A DNA stretch of 64,000 nt from an uncultured Nitrosomonas sp. (GCA_902826115.1 CADEDO010000004.1:19775-83774); one strand, 5' to 3'. Numbered from the stretch's first letter, positions 43,288 to 52,851 are shown. The notes: generated by a model from the sequence alone, not told the origin. A program made the numbers and translations.

Positions 43288-45051
43288 CTAATAGGTTCTG
43301 GCTTTGGGTGGAAAAGATTCTACGGTCAATGGTTTCAGGCGCACCGGTTTATAGTCCAACCGGTTGTTCTCGCTGAAATACAAGGTATGTTTTAACCACT
43401 TGACATCATCCCGCTCGGGAAAATCATTGCGCGCATGGGCGCCACGGCTTTCGCGGCGCGCTTCGGCAGAAATCATGGTGGCTGTGGCCACTTCTTTCAA
43501 GTTATCCAGTTCCAGCGCCTCGATACGCGCAGTATTGAATACTTTGCTTTTATCCTTGATTTCGGTTCGGCCGATGCGCTCACCCACTTGCAGAATTTTT
43601 TCCACGCCTTGCTGCAACATGTCTTCAAAGCGAAAAACCCCGCAATAGGTTTGCATCGTTTTGGCCAATGCAGCGCCGACCTGCGCAACATTTTCGCCAT
43701 CTTTCTGACGCTCCAGACGAACCAGACGACTCATGGTTCTATCTTCAGCATTCGCAGGCAATGGCTTATGGTGCGGACTGATTTTCAAGTCTTCAATGAT
43801 CTGATTGGCAGCCGCGCGCCCAAACACAATCAGATCAAGCAGCGAATTAGTCCCTAGGCGATTAGCGCCATGCACGGAAACGCAGGCGCATTCTCCCACG
43901 GCATAAAATCCGGAAACAATTTCTTCCGGACCGGTTTTATACGGCGCCACTACCTGCCCCAAATAATTGGTTGGAATGCCACCCATCATATAGTGTGCAG
44001 TCGGTACCACCGGAATAGGCTCGTTGATGGGATCGACATGCGCAAATTTGATTGCCAGCTCACGAATACCGGGCAAGCGTGTTTTGATGACCTCAGCACC
44101 CAAGTGATCGAGTTTCAGCAGCAAATGATCCCTTTCTTCACCACAGCCACGGCCATCCTTCATTTCGGTAGTCATGGCACGGGACACCACATCGCGGCTA
44201 GCCAAATCCCTGGCATTGGGTGCATAACGATCCATGAAACGTTCGCCATCCCTATTCAGTAAATACCCGCCCTCACCGCGCACGGCTTCGCTGATCAGCA
44301 CTCCCACACCGTAAACCCCGGTGGGGTGGAATTGCCAGAATTCCATATCCTCCAGCGGAATGCCGGCACGCGCGGCGATCCCCAAACCATCCCCGGTGTT
44401 GATCAGTGCATTGGTGCTGGCTTGAAAAATCCGCCCGCCGCCGCCCGTGGCAAACAAGGTTGCTCTGGCTTGTAATATCAGCACTTCGCCGGTTTCCATT
44501 TCCATCGCAGTCACGCCTAATACGTCGCCGTGTTCATCGCGAATCAGATCAAGTGCCATCCACTCAATGAAAAACTGCGTATTGGCGCTCACATTGCGCT
44601 GATACAGCGTATGCAATAGCGCATGACCGGTGCGGTCTGCGGCGGCACATGAGCGCGTTGCCTGCGCGCCGCCAAAATTCTGTGACTGCCCGCCAAACGG
44701 GCGCTGATAAATTTTGCCGTTTTCCAGACGATCAAACGGCATGCCAAAATGCTCGAGCTCATACACCACTTCATTCGCCTGCCGGCACATAAACTCAATG
44801 GCATCCTGGTCGCCTAGATAATCCGAGCCTTTTACCGTGTCGTACATATGCCAGTGCCAGTTGTCTTCGGTCACGTTTCCCAGTGCGGCGGCTATGCCGC
44901 CTTGCGCCGAAACGGTATGGGAACGCGTGGGAAAGACTTTCGACAACACCGCCACTTTCAATCCCGCCTCGGACAACTGCAATGCAGCCCGCATGCCGGC
45001 ACCGCCTGCTCCCACAATGACTACATCAAATTTTCTTTTGGTTATTGCCAC
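43288..45051 (-). CDS. sdhA: Succinate dehydrogenase flavoprotein subunit
   Basis: SdhA oxidises succinate to fumarate with covalently bound FAD. The start GTG 45051 gives VAITKRKFDVVIVGAGGAGMRAAL and 587 residues, the usual size; it lies one base after the sdhD stop codon. FAD attachment His lies in RSHTVSAQGGIAAALGN; the active-site segments HPTGVYGVG, REGEGGYL-like and HGANRLGTNSLLDLIVFGR are intact. The gene ends with KARTY. The iron-sulfur subunit gene sdhB does not follow. Confidence 0.96.
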   Translation of the reverse strand: MAITKRKFDVVIVGAGGAGMRAALQLSEAGLKVAVLSKVFPTRSHTVSAQGGIAAALGNVTEDNWHWHMYDTVKGSDYLGDQDAIEFMCRQANEVVYELEHFGMPFDRLENGKIYQRPFGGQSQNFGGAQATRSCAAADRTGHALLHTLYQRNVSANTQFFIEWMALDLIRDEHGDVLGVTAMEMETGEVLILQARATLFATGGGGRIFQASTNALINTGDGLGIAARAGIPLEDMEFWQFHPTGVYGVGVLISEAVRGEGGYLLNRDGERFMDRYAPNARDLASRDVVSRAMTTEMKDGRGCGEERDHLLLKLDHLGAEVIKTRLPGIRELAIKFAHVDPINEPIPVVPTAHYMMGGIPTNYLGQVVAPYKTGPEEIVSGFYAVGECACVSVHGANRLGTNSLLDLIVFGRAAANQIIEDLKISPHHKPLPANAEDRTMSRLVRLERQKDGENVAQVGAALAKTMQTYCGVFRFEDMLQQGVEKILQVGERIGRTEIKDKSKVFNTARIEALELDNLKEVATATMISAEARRESRGAHARNDFPERDDVKWLKHTLYFSENNRLDYKPVRLKPLTVESFPPKARTY

Positions 45052-45052
45052 A

Positions 45053-45406
45053 TCAACCCCACAATATTTCAGCAGACCACACCAGATAAAACAGCAAAGC
45101 AATAATCACCAGAATTTGCACGGTCAAGCGTATCGCCGTGGGATGCACATAATCCATCAAAATATTGCGCATTCCAATCCAGGCATGCCAAAAGACACTC
45201 ACCAGAAAAACAAAGGATGCGATGCGCATCCACTGGTGACTAAAAATGCTTTTCCATGCCGCATAATCTTGCGGTGCGACAACCCATAGAACGCCCGCCA
45301 GCACCAGCAGATAAATGACCATCAAAACAGCGGTAACCCGCTGTATCAGCCAGTCTTTTATCCCATAATGTGCGCCCGTCACCGCCCGTCTGAATGGTCT
45401 TACCAT
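45053..45406 (-). CDS. sdhD: Succinate dehydrogenase membrane anchor subunit
   Basis: 117 residues with three membrane helices. GAHYGIKDWLIQRVTAVLM holds the ubiquinone-site segment, and HAWIGMRNILMDY carries the haem-binding-type His. It overlaps the end of sdhC by seven bases and runs directly into sdhA. Confidence 0.9.
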   Translation of the reverse strand: MVRPFRRAVTGAHYGIKDWLIQRVTAVLMVIYLLVLAGVLWVVAPQDYAAWKSIFSHQWMRIASFVFLVSVFWHAWIGMRNILMDYVHPTAIRLTVQILVIIALLFYLVWSAEILWG

Positions 45407-45789
45407 AGCAGCATCCCTATCAATACCGTCAATAGCACCCCCATTGCCACTACCAGCAGACTACTCATGCGTGCCTGCGTCAGCGTCATGCCGATATGCA
45501 AATCCGACGCCAGATGGCGGATGCCTGCAAACAGGTGATGCGAAAAAAACCAAATCGGCAGCAGCAACATCACTTTAATCATTGGATTGCTCAGATAATC
45601 GCGCAAGGCATCGAAGCCCTGCTCCGACTCCAGCAACATTTGCAGGCTACACAACAGCAATGGAATACCTGGAAAAAACAGCAGCGCACCACTGACGCGG
45701 TGCAGGATTGAAATCACAGCCGGCAAAGGCTGTTTGATCTTGAAGAGATTCAGATGCTTGGGGCGTTTATTTTGCAATTTCGCTTCCAT
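45400..45789 (-). CDS. sdhC: Succinate dehydrogenase cytochrome b556 subunit
   Basis: 129 residues from ATG 45789; the open frame reaches back to 45843 but the family start is close to KRPKHLNLFKIKQPLPAVIS. SILHRVSGALLF holds the quinone-site Ser/Arg, and FSHHLFAGIRHLASDLH the haem His. Three membrane helices. First gene of sdhCDA. Confidence 0.92.
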   Translation of the reverse strand: MEAKLQNKRPKHLNLFKIKQPLPAVISILHRVSGALLFFPGIPLLLCSLQMLLESEQGFDALRDYLSNPMIKVMLLLPIWFFSHHLFAGIRHLASDLHIGMTLTQARMSSLLVVAMGVLLTVLIGMLLW

Positions 45790-45942
45790 GCCGGAGATTC
45801 TAAAGTGGAAAATTCTACCGCCCAAATTCAGCTCAGGCGTCAAAAATCGAAACCAAGTTTAGTCTGTTATGCCGCATGACACAAGCCATAACTCATTCCA
45901 ACCACCGATAGGCACGACAAAAAACCGCACCGCATAAAAACA

Positions 45943-45976
45943 CAAGGGATTCGGTCAGCACCCCCCGAATCCCTTG
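45943..45976 (-). terminator. Terminator after the DoxX gene
   Basis: CAAGGGATTCGG (45943-45954) and CCGAATCCCTTG (45965-45976) pair over 12 bases with a 10-base loop. On the minus strand the stem is followed by TGTTTTTATG, so it should stop transcripts leaving the pirin-DoxX pair before sdhC. Confidence 0.8.
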
Positions 45977-46015
45977 AATGAATGGTAATTTTCGATAAAA
46001 CCCAGGTCGTTTTAG

Positions 46016-46396
46016 TTAAATTTTGCTGCGACGGGCATCGAGGCTGAAACCTCCGGCGCCATGCACAGCCAGCAGCAAGAATCCGCCTGCAATCGCCAGA
46101 TTTTTCATGAACATGATCATCTGGATCTGGTCTGCAAAATTACTATGGAAGATCACGCCAGCCGCCACGGTAAACACAGCCAGTAAAAACGCTATCCAGC
46201 GGGTTTGCCACCCCGCAATAATGGCCAGACCACCGCCCACTTCCAGCAGGATCACCAGCGACAGCAGAACACCGGGCACCCCCATTGCTTCCATATACCC
46301 TTGGGTCCCCTCATATCCTGTCATCTTAAAAAAACCGGAAATCAAAAAAATTTGCCCCAACAATATCCGCGCTACTAATTGACTGACTTTTTCCAT
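46016..46396 (-). CDS. DoxX family membrane protein
   Basis: 126 residues with four membrane helices in the DoxX pattern: ARILLGQIFLISGFFKMTGYEGT at the start, GGLAIIAGWQTRWIAFLLAVFTVAAGVIFH, and a final helix with FLLLAVHGAGGFSLDARR. Members serve varied redox roles. It lies 31 bp after the pirin gene and is probably co-transcribed with it. Confidence 0.88.
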   Translation of the reverse strand: MEKVSQLVARILLGQIFLISGFFKMTGYEGTQGYMEAMGVPGVLLSLVILLEVGGGLAIIAGWQTRWIAFLLAVFTVAAGVIFHSNFADQIQMIMFMKNLAIAGGFLLLAVHGAGGFSLDARRSKI

Positions 46397-46427
46397 TGGC
46401 TTCTCCTTAAAAATTAATTAACTGCTT

Positions 46428-47294
46428 TCATTGATCGCGCTTGATCCAGGCGCGATCACGCACAAAATGATTGGACTGGAAATCCTTCATCGCCTGATCG
46501 ATCTGCTCTCTGGTATTCATGACAAATGGCCCATATTGCACGATCGGCTCATGGATCGGCTCGCCGCTAATGACCACGAAGCGGACGCCCTCCTTGCCCG
46601 CGATAAAATCGAACGAGCTGCTCTCAGCATTCAATGTGACCAAAGAAAACTGCGGCACCGTTTGTCCATTTAACTGTCCGCTGCCTTCGAGCACATACAG
46701 GAAACTGCTGTTATCACGCGGCAAATGATGTTGAAAATGCTTTTCAGGCTGTACTTGCACATCCCAATAAGTCACATGGGTGATGTCATCCACAATGGGC
46801 GCGGCGGCATCAGCAAACCGGCCAATGAGCACTTTGAGCGTGTAATCCGGCGTTGCTATGACCGGAAATGCTTGTGCGGTATATTCCTGATATTCAGGAT
46901 GATCCATCTTATTGGCGGCAGGCAAATTGATCCACAGTTGCAATCCGCGCAGCAAGCCATTTTCCTGTTGAGGCATTTCCGAATGAATAATTCCGCTGGC
47001 CGCTTTCATCCACTGCGCCGCACCCGGGCCCAAATCACCGGTATTGCCCATGCTGTCCTGATGCAACACATGACCGTCAATGATATAAGTAAAGGTATTG
47101 AATCCCCGGTGCGGATGGGAAGGAAAGCCGGCAATATACTCATCGGGATTGTCGCTGCTAAAATGATCCAGCAGCAAAAAAGGATCATAGTTGCGTAATG
47201 TCGGCGTGCCAATGGTGCGATGCACAATCACACCGGCGCCTTCCGGCACTTTCACCGCAGGAATGAGCCGTAACGGACTTGCTGATACTGTCAT
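46428..47294 (-). CDS. Pirin family protein (cupin)
   Basis: The open frame extends to 47552, but ATG 47294 with AAGGAG upstream gives the normal pirin start; 288 residues. FLLLDHFSSDNPDEYIAGFPSHPHRGFNTFTYIIDG carries the metal-binding His pair, followed by HSEMPQQENGLLRGLQLWINLP. Pirins are Fe-binding cupins, some with quercetinase activity. It is divergent from a LysR gene, which may regulate it and doxX. Confidence 0.9.
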   Translation of the reverse strand: MTVSASPLRLIPAVKVPEGAGVIVHRTIGTPTLRNYDPFLLLDHFSSDNPDEYIAGFPSHPHRGFNTFTYIIDGHVLHQDSMGNTGDLGPGAAQWMKAASGIIHSEMPQQENGLLRGLQLWINLPAANKMDHPEYQEYTAQAFPVIATPDYTLKVLIGRFADAAAPIVDDITHVTYWDVQVQPEKHFQHHLPRDNSSFLYVLEGSGQLNGQTVPQFSLVTLNAESSSFDFIAGKEGVRFVVISGEPIHEPIVQYGPFVMNTREQIDQAMKDFQSNHFVRDRAWIKRDQ

Positions 47295-47423
47295 AATGTT
47301 CTCCTTTTTGAAGCCTGTTGATCGAATGTGTCGAGTGCAAGTATTATCATAGTTGTGATAACAAGAATAAACAGCAGCCAAGAGAAATAACTGTTCCGAT
47401 ATCAGCAACAATAAGAGCATTTC

Positions 47424-48353
47424 ATGGACCGATTCGAAAATATGCAGGCTTTTGTGCGCGTGGTTGAAGCTGGCAGCATCAGCGGCGCTGCGGATCGCAT
47501 GGGAGTCGCCAAATCCGTAGTCAGTCGGCGCTTGCGAGAACTGGAAGCGCATCTGGGCGCAGAGTTATTCCATCGCACGACCCGGCAAATGAACCTGACC
47601 GATACCGGCCGCGCTTTTTATCAGCAATCTGTGCGCATACTGGCCGACGTGCTGGAAGCCGAACATGCCACTTCCCAGTCACATGGCGCATTGAAAGGCA
47701 GCTTGAAAGTGGCGCTGCCGTTGAGTTTTGGCTTGATGCATCTGGGACCCGCCATCAATGAATTTTTACAAGCGCATCCCGACATAGAGTTTGATCTGGA
47801 TTTTAATGACCGCCAGGTGGATCTGCTGGCAGAAGGTTTTGATTTGGCAATTCGTATCGCCAGTTTGGCGGATTCCAGTTTGATCGCGCGCCGCCTTGCC
47901 CCCATACAGGCCGTGATGTGCGCAAGTCCGGCTTATCTCGAGCGCATGGGCACGCCGCAGTCACCCGCCGAATTGATTAATCATCGCTGCCTGGTCTACA
48001 ACCTGATCAGCAATTATGAACACTGGAATTTGCGCGATGCCGAAGGCCAATGGATCAAAACCAAAATAACTCCCTACCTGAAAGCCAGTAATGGTGAATT
48101 TCTGCGTAATGCAGCGCTTGCCGGGCTAGGCATCGTGCTGATGCCCACTTTTATCGTGTACCAGGAAATTGCAAGCGGTCGATTGATCCCGCTATTACCC
48201 GGCTACCAGTATGCGCAACTGGCAGCGTATGCCATTTATCCTCAAACCCGTCACCTCTCGCAGCGCGTCAGGGCGTTTGTCGATTTTCTCGTCAAACGGT
48301 TTGATGGGTTGCCTTATTGGGATGTGTGTTTGCAGGACAAAACGCAGGAATAA
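47424..48353 (+). CDS. LysR family transcriptional regulator
   Basis: 309 residues. The N-terminal winged helix (MDRFENMQAFVRVVEAGSIS, then GAADRMGVAKSVVSRRLRELEAHLGAELFHR) is of the type common in regulators of redox and pirin/DoxX genes. The substrate-binding domain follows. Its 129-bp spacer with the pirin gene should hold a shared operator; an ATNATANNAT-like AT-rich stretch is present but nothing decisive. Confidence 0.92.
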   Translation: MDRFENMQAFVRVVEAGSISGAADRMGVAKSVVSRRLRELEAHLGAELFHRTTRQMNLTDTGRAFYQQSVRILADVLEAEHATSQSHGALKGSLKVALPLSFGLMHLGPAINEFLQAHPDIEFDLDFNDRQVDLLAEGFDLAIRIASLADSSLIARRLAPIQAVMCASPAYLERMGTPQSPAELINHRCLVYNLISNYEHWNLRDAEGQWIKTKITPYLKASNGEFLRNAALAGLGIVLMPTFIVYQEIASGRLIPLLPGYQYAQLAAYAIYPQTRHLSQRVRAFVDFLVKRFDGLPYWDVCLQDKTQE

Positions 48354-48449
48354 AGCAGAACGATTCCGTTTATTTTCTCAATTCGCAACCTGACCCTATA
48401 TTTGCTCTCTACAAGTTTTTCAGTGAACTTGCTGAGTAAATTCATAACT

Positions 48450-48509
48450 ACTTAACGCCCGAATTAGACCGAGCCGCAAAGCGACATCGGCTTGAATGAA
48501 TTGTTAGAC
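48450..48509 (-). other. attC recombination site of cassette 2
   Basis: Read on the minus strand it begins with R'' GTCTAAC (48509-48503), continues AATTCATTCAAGCCGA, a TTTGC-type turn, GGCTCGGTCTAATTC, and ends GGGCG|TTAAGT with the crossover between 48456 and 48455. GTCTAACAATTCATTCAAGCC is one of the commonest attC beginnings. It starts one base after the TGA of the ORF. Confidence 0.92.
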
Positions 48510-49555
48510 GTCACAGCTTTTGAGCATTGAAACATTGGATCTGATCTGGCGAGATATGGATGTACTGCGCAAGCTCAACTTGAACTCCTTGCCCCTTCAG
48601 ATGTTCAGCGACCTTCTTAAGATACGCAGCATGTGGTTCGAACTTTCCAAGCCTTAGAACCTGCTTTCCGACAGCAGTTAGCTGGTACGACGGAAGGCTG
48701 ATTAAGAGATTTGGATCATCAGCTGTAGCGATCAGTACCATGGAATTGGAAGTCAGCGCTCTGACGTATCGAGATCCTTCCAGTGACTTCCATGTGATGG
48801 ATAGCCCCCCAATCGCCTCGACACCAGACACAACGCCCAGTTCTTGCATGGATAACAAGAATCCAAAGGTGATACCTGCCTGATCTAGCAAGTCTTTCGC
48901 TTCTCGATAGATTACGTCTTCAACTACGAACTGTGACAATTTTGCGATTGCCTCAGCCTCGGACTGCGACAGATTCCGAAGGAACTCAAGCGTTCTTAGC
49001 GAGTACGTGCCAGGTGCCTTGACTTCTCCTGCAAGCAATCTTCCCCAGAGATTCTGAAGCTCTTCGCTCGATACCAGGCTCGCGCTATCGCGCCATCGAA
49101 AGAGCCAATCTTCATTCACACTTGTATCAGGCGGCGTCTGTGGATCCTTCTCCAAAGTTTCCTCGGCATGCAAAATTGCTCTTGTGACGTTTGCTTCTCG
49201 CCGCAGGGTATCTGCAATGACGATATCGCTTGCGGCTTGTGGAAGCTGACTGAACCGAGACGGTTCTTCTGCGCGCCCTTGAGGAACATCATCTTTCGTA
49301 AGTAGCAGCGGGGAAGAATTGCGTGTTGCGAGCGACATCTCTCCTCGTCTGATGAGATCCGCATCACGCTCTGCTTGAGCAATTACTAATAGTTCCTCAC
49401 GCTTCAAATCAATTGAAGCACGCCCCTCTCTGCGCATTTGCCATGGCTTGAAGAGACTTCCAATGCCTTTTTCCGCTACGGTCTCCCACAACTTAATGAC
49501 TAGCTGTTCTCCTGGAAAGTCCATCCTTGCGAGCCTCTCAATCTGTAACGTCTAA
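48456..49555 (-). mobile_element. Solitary integron gene cassette 2 (DUF2806-like gene)
   Basis: An 1100-bp unit on the minus strand: junction G|TTAGAC at 49556/49555, a 31-base leader, one ORF, then attC. The left-end heptamer GTTAGAC is the exact complement of R'' GTCTAAC, while the right-hand TTAAGT is not, so TTAAGT is target DNA. There is no intI and no second cassette next to it. Confidence 0.88.
48511..49524 (-). CDS. DUF2806-like protein carried on an integron cassette
   Basis: 337 residues. The central block LQNLWGRLLAGEVKAPGTYS, then LRTLEFLRNLSQSEAEAI (about 160-200) is the DUF2806 pattern; before it is a charged helical region with REELLVIAQAERDADL. The C-terminal part (YQLTAVGKQVLRL to IQCF) resembles a winged-helix end. 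No signal peptide or membrane helix is seen, so it is cytoplasmic. The function is unknown; carriage on a cassette and a similar set of charged helices make a role in stress or phage defence possible but unproven. The TGA is followed at once by the attC. Confidence 0.75.
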   Translation of the reverse strand: MDFPGEQLVIKLWETVAEKGIGSLFKPWQMRREGRASIDLKREELLVIAQAERDADLIRRGEMSLATRNSSPLLLTKDDVPQGRAEEPSRFSQLPQAASDIVIADTLRREANVTRAILHAEETLEKDPQTPPDTSVNEDWLFRWRDSASLVSSEELQNLWGRLLAGEVKAPGTYSLRTLEFLRNLSQSEAEAIAKLSQFVVEDVIYREAKDLLDQAGITFGFLLSMQELGVVSGVEAIGGLSITWKSLEGSRYVRALTSNSMVLIATADDPNLLISLPSYQLTAVGKQVLRLGKFEPHAAYLKKVAEHLKGQGVQVELAQYIHISPDQIQCFNAQKL

Positions 49556-49566
49556 CGTAATATACG
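49550..49566 (-). other. Left junction of integron cassette 2 (attG-type target plus cassette end)
   Basis: On the minus strand the sequence is CGTATATTACG|TTAGAC, with the crossover between 49556 and 49555. TTAGAC belongs to the cassette and complements its R'' box fully. The chromosomal side TATATTACG differs at one position from that of cassette 1 (TACATTACG). Confidence 0.85.
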
Positions 49567-49904
49567 ACATAATATGACTTCTAATCTCGCGGAAACGTTG
49601 TCTATTCTGTATCAACATCAATTGTCCTATTGTTATCATTGGCATCAGAGTATATAAGCCGCAAGTTTGATTGAAAGCATATTCATCTCCGAAAAGATCA
49701 ATCCCAGGGATTGATTCTAACCGCTAGATTTAACACTGTGTCGTTGCTGCCATGAAAATAATGGCTTTGATTGATCGTTCCGATAAATTTCTCAAATGGC
49801 TTAATCCCTGCATGATAAAATTCACGCTGATTTTTGATTGTTCATCTGCCTAATCTGAAATACTGAGCTGAAATACTGAAATATCCATCCCGGCTTTATC
49901 ATCC
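49557..49904. other. Intergenic region upstream of thiS
   Basis: 348 bp with no supported gene. A direct repeat CTGAAATACTGA occurs twice near 49855-49881. I looked for a TPP riboswitch in front of thiS and did not find the CTGAGA and GGATAATGCC-type pieces. The left end is the insertion target of cassette 2. Confidence 0.5.
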
Positions 49905-50108
49905 ATGATACAACTTACCATTAACGGACAACCGCAGCAATTTGAGGCGCCGATTAACGTCACCCAGCTCATTGATCATTTGTCATTGCACGGCAAGCGA
50001 TTTGCCATTGAATGCAATGGCGAAATTATTCCACGCAGCCGGTTCTCCGAACAAATCCTGGCGCATGGCGATCAATTGGAGGTCGTCGTGGCTGTGGGCG
50101 GTGGTTAA
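49905..50108 (+). CDS. thiS: Sulfur carrier protein ThiS
   Basis: 67 residues, a ubiquitin-like carrier that ends in the required Gly-Gly (VAVGGG). The C-terminal thiocarboxylate donates sulfur for the thiazole ring of thiamine. MIQLTINGQPQQFEAPINVTQLI is typical. It sits 53 bp before thiG. Confidence 0.93.
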   Translation: MIQLTINGQPQQFEAPINVTQLIDHLSLHGKRFAIECNGEIIPRSRFSEQILAHGDQLEVVVAVGGG

Positions 50109-50161
50109 TGTTTGCTAGTTTGCCATAGCGTCAACCTATTGATATTTAATGACAGGACTTC

Positions 50162-50968
50162 ATGAACCATCTCATCATTGCCGGTAAAACCTATTCATCC
50201 CGTTTACTGGTCGGCACCGGTAAATACAAGGATTTCAATGAAACACGCGCTGCGATTGAAGCCAGCGGCGCTGAAATTATCACGGTTGCGATTCGCCGCA
50301 CCAATATCGGGCAGAATGCCGACGAACCCAATCTGCTGGACGTTTTACCACCGTCGCAATATACCCTGCTACCGAACACCGCAGGCTGTTATACCGTTGA
50401 GGATGCCGTACGCACATTACGTCTGGCGCGCGAACTGCTGGACGGCCACAGTCTGGTCAAACTGGAAGTGCTGGGTGATCCGAAGACACTCTATCCGAAT
50501 ATGGTGGAAACCATTAAAGCTGCGGAAATCCTGATCAAGGAAGATTTTCAGGTCATGGTTTACACATCGGACGACCCGATTATTGCCAAACAACTGGAAG
50601 AAATGGGTTGTGTGGCGGTCATGCCATTGGCTTCATTGATTGGCTCGGGCATGGGTATTTTGAATCCGTGGAATTTGCAGATTATCATCGACAACGCAAA
50701 AATCCCGGTACTGGTCGATGCCGGCGTTGGCACGGCATCCGATGCCACCATTGCCATGGAGCTCGGCTGTGATGGCGTGCTCATGAATACCGCCATTGCC
50801 GCCGCCCGGAATCCGGTATTGATGGCATCTGCCATGCGCAAAGCCGTTGAAGCCGGTCGTGAAGCTTATTTGGCGGGACGCATGGCGAAAAAATTGTACA
50901 GCGCCAGTCCCAGCTCACCCACCGATGGCGTCATTGCCAGCACACAAACAGCGCCCAAAAAACCCTGA
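50162..50968 (+). CDS. thiG: Thiazole synthase
   Basis: 268 residues. ThiG joins deoxyxylulose phosphate, dehydroglycine and ThiS thiocarboxylate into the thiazole. The pattern [34 protein letters not shown] is clear; the Schiff-base lysine is in LVKLEVLGD (about Lys100), and [31 protein letters not shown] is the phosphate-binding end. Coupled with thiS upstream. Confidence 0.95.
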   Translation: MNHLIIAGKTYSSRLLVGTGKYKDFNETRAAIEASGAEIITVAIRRTNIGQNADEPNLLDVLPPSQYTLLPNTAGCYTVEDAVRTLRLARELLDGHSLVKLEVLGDPKTLYPNMVETIKAAEILIKEDFQVMVYTSDDPIIAKQLEEMGCVAVMPLASLIGSGMGILNPWNLQIIIDNAKIPVLVDAGVGTASDATIAMELGCDGVLMNTAIAAARNPVLMASAMRKAVEAGREAYLAGRMAKKLYSASPSSPTDGVIASTQTAPKKP

Positions 50969-51020
50969 TGCGGACAATCCGCCTGACCGCCCTGCTTGCA
51001 GCAACCATTATTACCGGCCA

Positions 51021-51686
51021 ATGAATCCCACTATACGCAGTTTTGTGCTCAGGCAAGGGCGACTATCGGATGCGCAGCGCCGCGCTTGCGAAACCTTGCT
51101 ACCCAAATATGGGGTTGCTTTTACACACAATCTTTTGGATCTCAACCAGATTTTTGGGCGCTCAGCGCCTAAAATACTGGAAATCGGCTTCGGCATGGGG
51201 GAAAGTACTGCTGCCATCGCTCACAGCCATCCGCAAAATGATTATCTGGCCATCGAAGTGCATACGCCGGGCGTGGGCAGTCTGTTGAATCAAATTGAAA
51301 AACTCGAATTGACTAACTTGCGCATCATTCAACATGATGCTGTCGAGGTATTGCAGCATATGCTGCCCGCCGCATGTCTGCACGGCGTGCATATCTTCTT
51401 TCCCGATCCCTGGCCCAAGGCCAGGCACCATAAACGCCGTCTGATCCAACCCGCATTGGTGAACCGCTTGTGCGAGCATCTGATGACCGGCGGTTATATT
51501 CATGCTGCGACCGACTGGGAAAACTACGCTGAACAGATTCTGCAGGTACTGAATCAAGAACCCAGACTCACCAATACGACCGCTGACTATGCGCCGCGAC
51601 CGGAATATCGGCCACTGACCAAGTTTGAGCAGAGAGGACTCAAGCTCGGACATGGCGTTTGGGATTTAATTTTCGCAAAAATTTAA
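51021..51686 (+). CDS. trmB: tRNA (guanine-N7-)-methyltransferase
   Basis: 221 residues from ATG 51021; the frame is open from 50847 inside thiG but [19 protein letters not shown] is the TrmB start. [15 protein letters not shown] is SAM motif I and [18 protein letters not shown] the catalytic block with the invariant FPDPWxKxRHxKRR. TrmB makes m7G46 in tRNA. It follows thiG in the same direction after 52 bp. Confidence 0.95.
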   Translation: MNPTIRSFVLRQGRLSDAQRRACETLLPKYGVAFTHNLLDLNQIFGRSAPKILEIGFGMGESTAAIAHSHPQNDYLAIEVHTPGVGSLLNQIEKLELTNLRIIQHDAVEVLQHMLPAACLHGVHIFFPDPWPKARHHKRRLIQPALVNRLCEHLMTGGYIHAATDWENYAEQILQVLNQEPRLTNTTADYAPRPEYRPLTKFEQRGLKLGHGVWDLIFAKI

Positions 51687-51824
51687 GAAAGCGCTGCAAG
51701 CGCCCTTTGATATTTCCAGATCGTTATAAGTATATTACTTAATACTATTTAAAATTTTACTCGAGTCCGGTTATAGTGCGGCACGACTACAAGTGCGCAT
51801 CACTTAACTATACCCAGTAAACTT

Positions 51825-52808
51825 ATGAAGATCCGTAACCTAGACTTAACAAGCAACACGATTAATGAGGAACATCAGCAACTTGGACTGCCTCCGGTAG
51901 AAGATACCGTCTCTCACCTGGACGCGCATCCTTTTTTGAAAGCTGCTGTCTGGTTTGCAGTGATTGTGTTAATTTTGCTCATTGTATTTCTGGTGGGTCG
52001 CTTCTTCCTTGCCCAAAACTGGGGTGAAAGCTGGATCATCATCAATGGCACACTCGAGAGCAGAATTTTTTGGAGCGCGGTTGCCGTTGGCTTTCTTGCC
52101 CAGGTCGTCGATGGCGCTTTAGGCATGGCATACGGCGTCACCGCTACCACGTTTTTATTGGCATCAGGCGCCAGCCCTGCCGCAGCCAGCGCGAGCGTAC
52201 ACATTGCCGAAATCTTCACCACCGGCGTTTCCGGCATTGCTCACGCCAAGTTTGGCAATGTAGACAAACAGTTATTTACTCGACTGCTGGTACCGGGCAT
52301 GTTGGGTGGCATACTGGGCGCCCTATTGATTACTCATGTCGATGGTGCCTTGTTCAAACCGTTTATATCAGGCTACCTGATTCTGCTGGGAATTTATATC
52401 CTGAGCAAAGCCTTTCGACACTTGCAAATCCGTAAAGACGCTCCTAGGCATGTCGGCAAACTGGCATGCTTCGGCGGTTTCATGGATTCAGCCGGCGGCG
52501 GCGGCTGGGGGCCGATTGTCACCACCACTTTGGTCGGCACAGGCAACGATCCACGCACGACCATTGGTTCTGTCAATTTTGCCGAATTCTTCCTGACACT
52601 GACCAGCGCAGCCGTTTTTGCATTGCTGATGGATACTGATACCTGGCCATTGATTATCGGCTTGGTGTTCGGTGGATTATTTGCAGCCCCTTTTGCTGCC
52701 TATTTATGCAAAAAATTCCACGCCAAAACCTTGCTGATACTCGTGGGCGTGCTGATCACGACAATCAGCTTATACAATCTGTACAAGGCACTCATGCCTT
52801 TGTTATAA
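51825..52808 (+). CDS. TauE/SafE family sulfite/sulfonate exporter-like permease
   Basis: 327 residues: an N-terminal helix (about 38-60) then seven or eight helices of the TauE/SafE fold. The duplicated motif GALGMAYGVTATTFLLASG and GGFMDSAGGGGWGPIVTTTLVG is diagnostic. Substrate unknown (sulfite, sulfonate and others in the family). A strong terminator follows. Confidence 0.9.
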   Translation: MKIRNLDLTSNTINEEHQQLGLPPVEDTVSHLDAHPFLKAAVWFAVIVLILLIVFLVGRFFLAQNWGESWIIINGTLESRIFWSAVAVGFLAQVVDGALGMAYGVTATTFLLASGASPAAASASVHIAEIFTTGVSGIAHAKFGNVDKQLFTRLLVPGMLGGILGALLITHVDGALFKPFISGYLILLGIYILSKAFRHLQIRKDAPRHVGKLACFGGFMDSAGGGGWGPIVTTTLVGTGNDPRTTIGSVNFAEFFLTLTSAAVFALLMDTDTWPLIIGLVFGGLFAAPFAAYLCKKFHAKTLLILVGVLITTISLYNLYKALMPLL

Positions 52809-52816
52809 GGCAAGCC

Positions 52817-52851
52817 ATCTCCCGAGGTTTTATATTCTCGGGAGATTTTTC
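52817..52851 (+). terminator. Terminator after the TauE gene
   Basis: ATCTCCCGAG (52817-52826) and CTCGGGAGAT (52837-52846) form a 10-bp stem with a 10-base loop, followed by TTTTCCC. It begins nine bases after the stop codon. Confidence 0.88.

Noticed and set aside
49557..49904. TPP riboswitch upstream of thiS
   Set aside because: The conserved CTGAGA and GGATAATGCC-type pieces are missing; only a short direct repeat is present.
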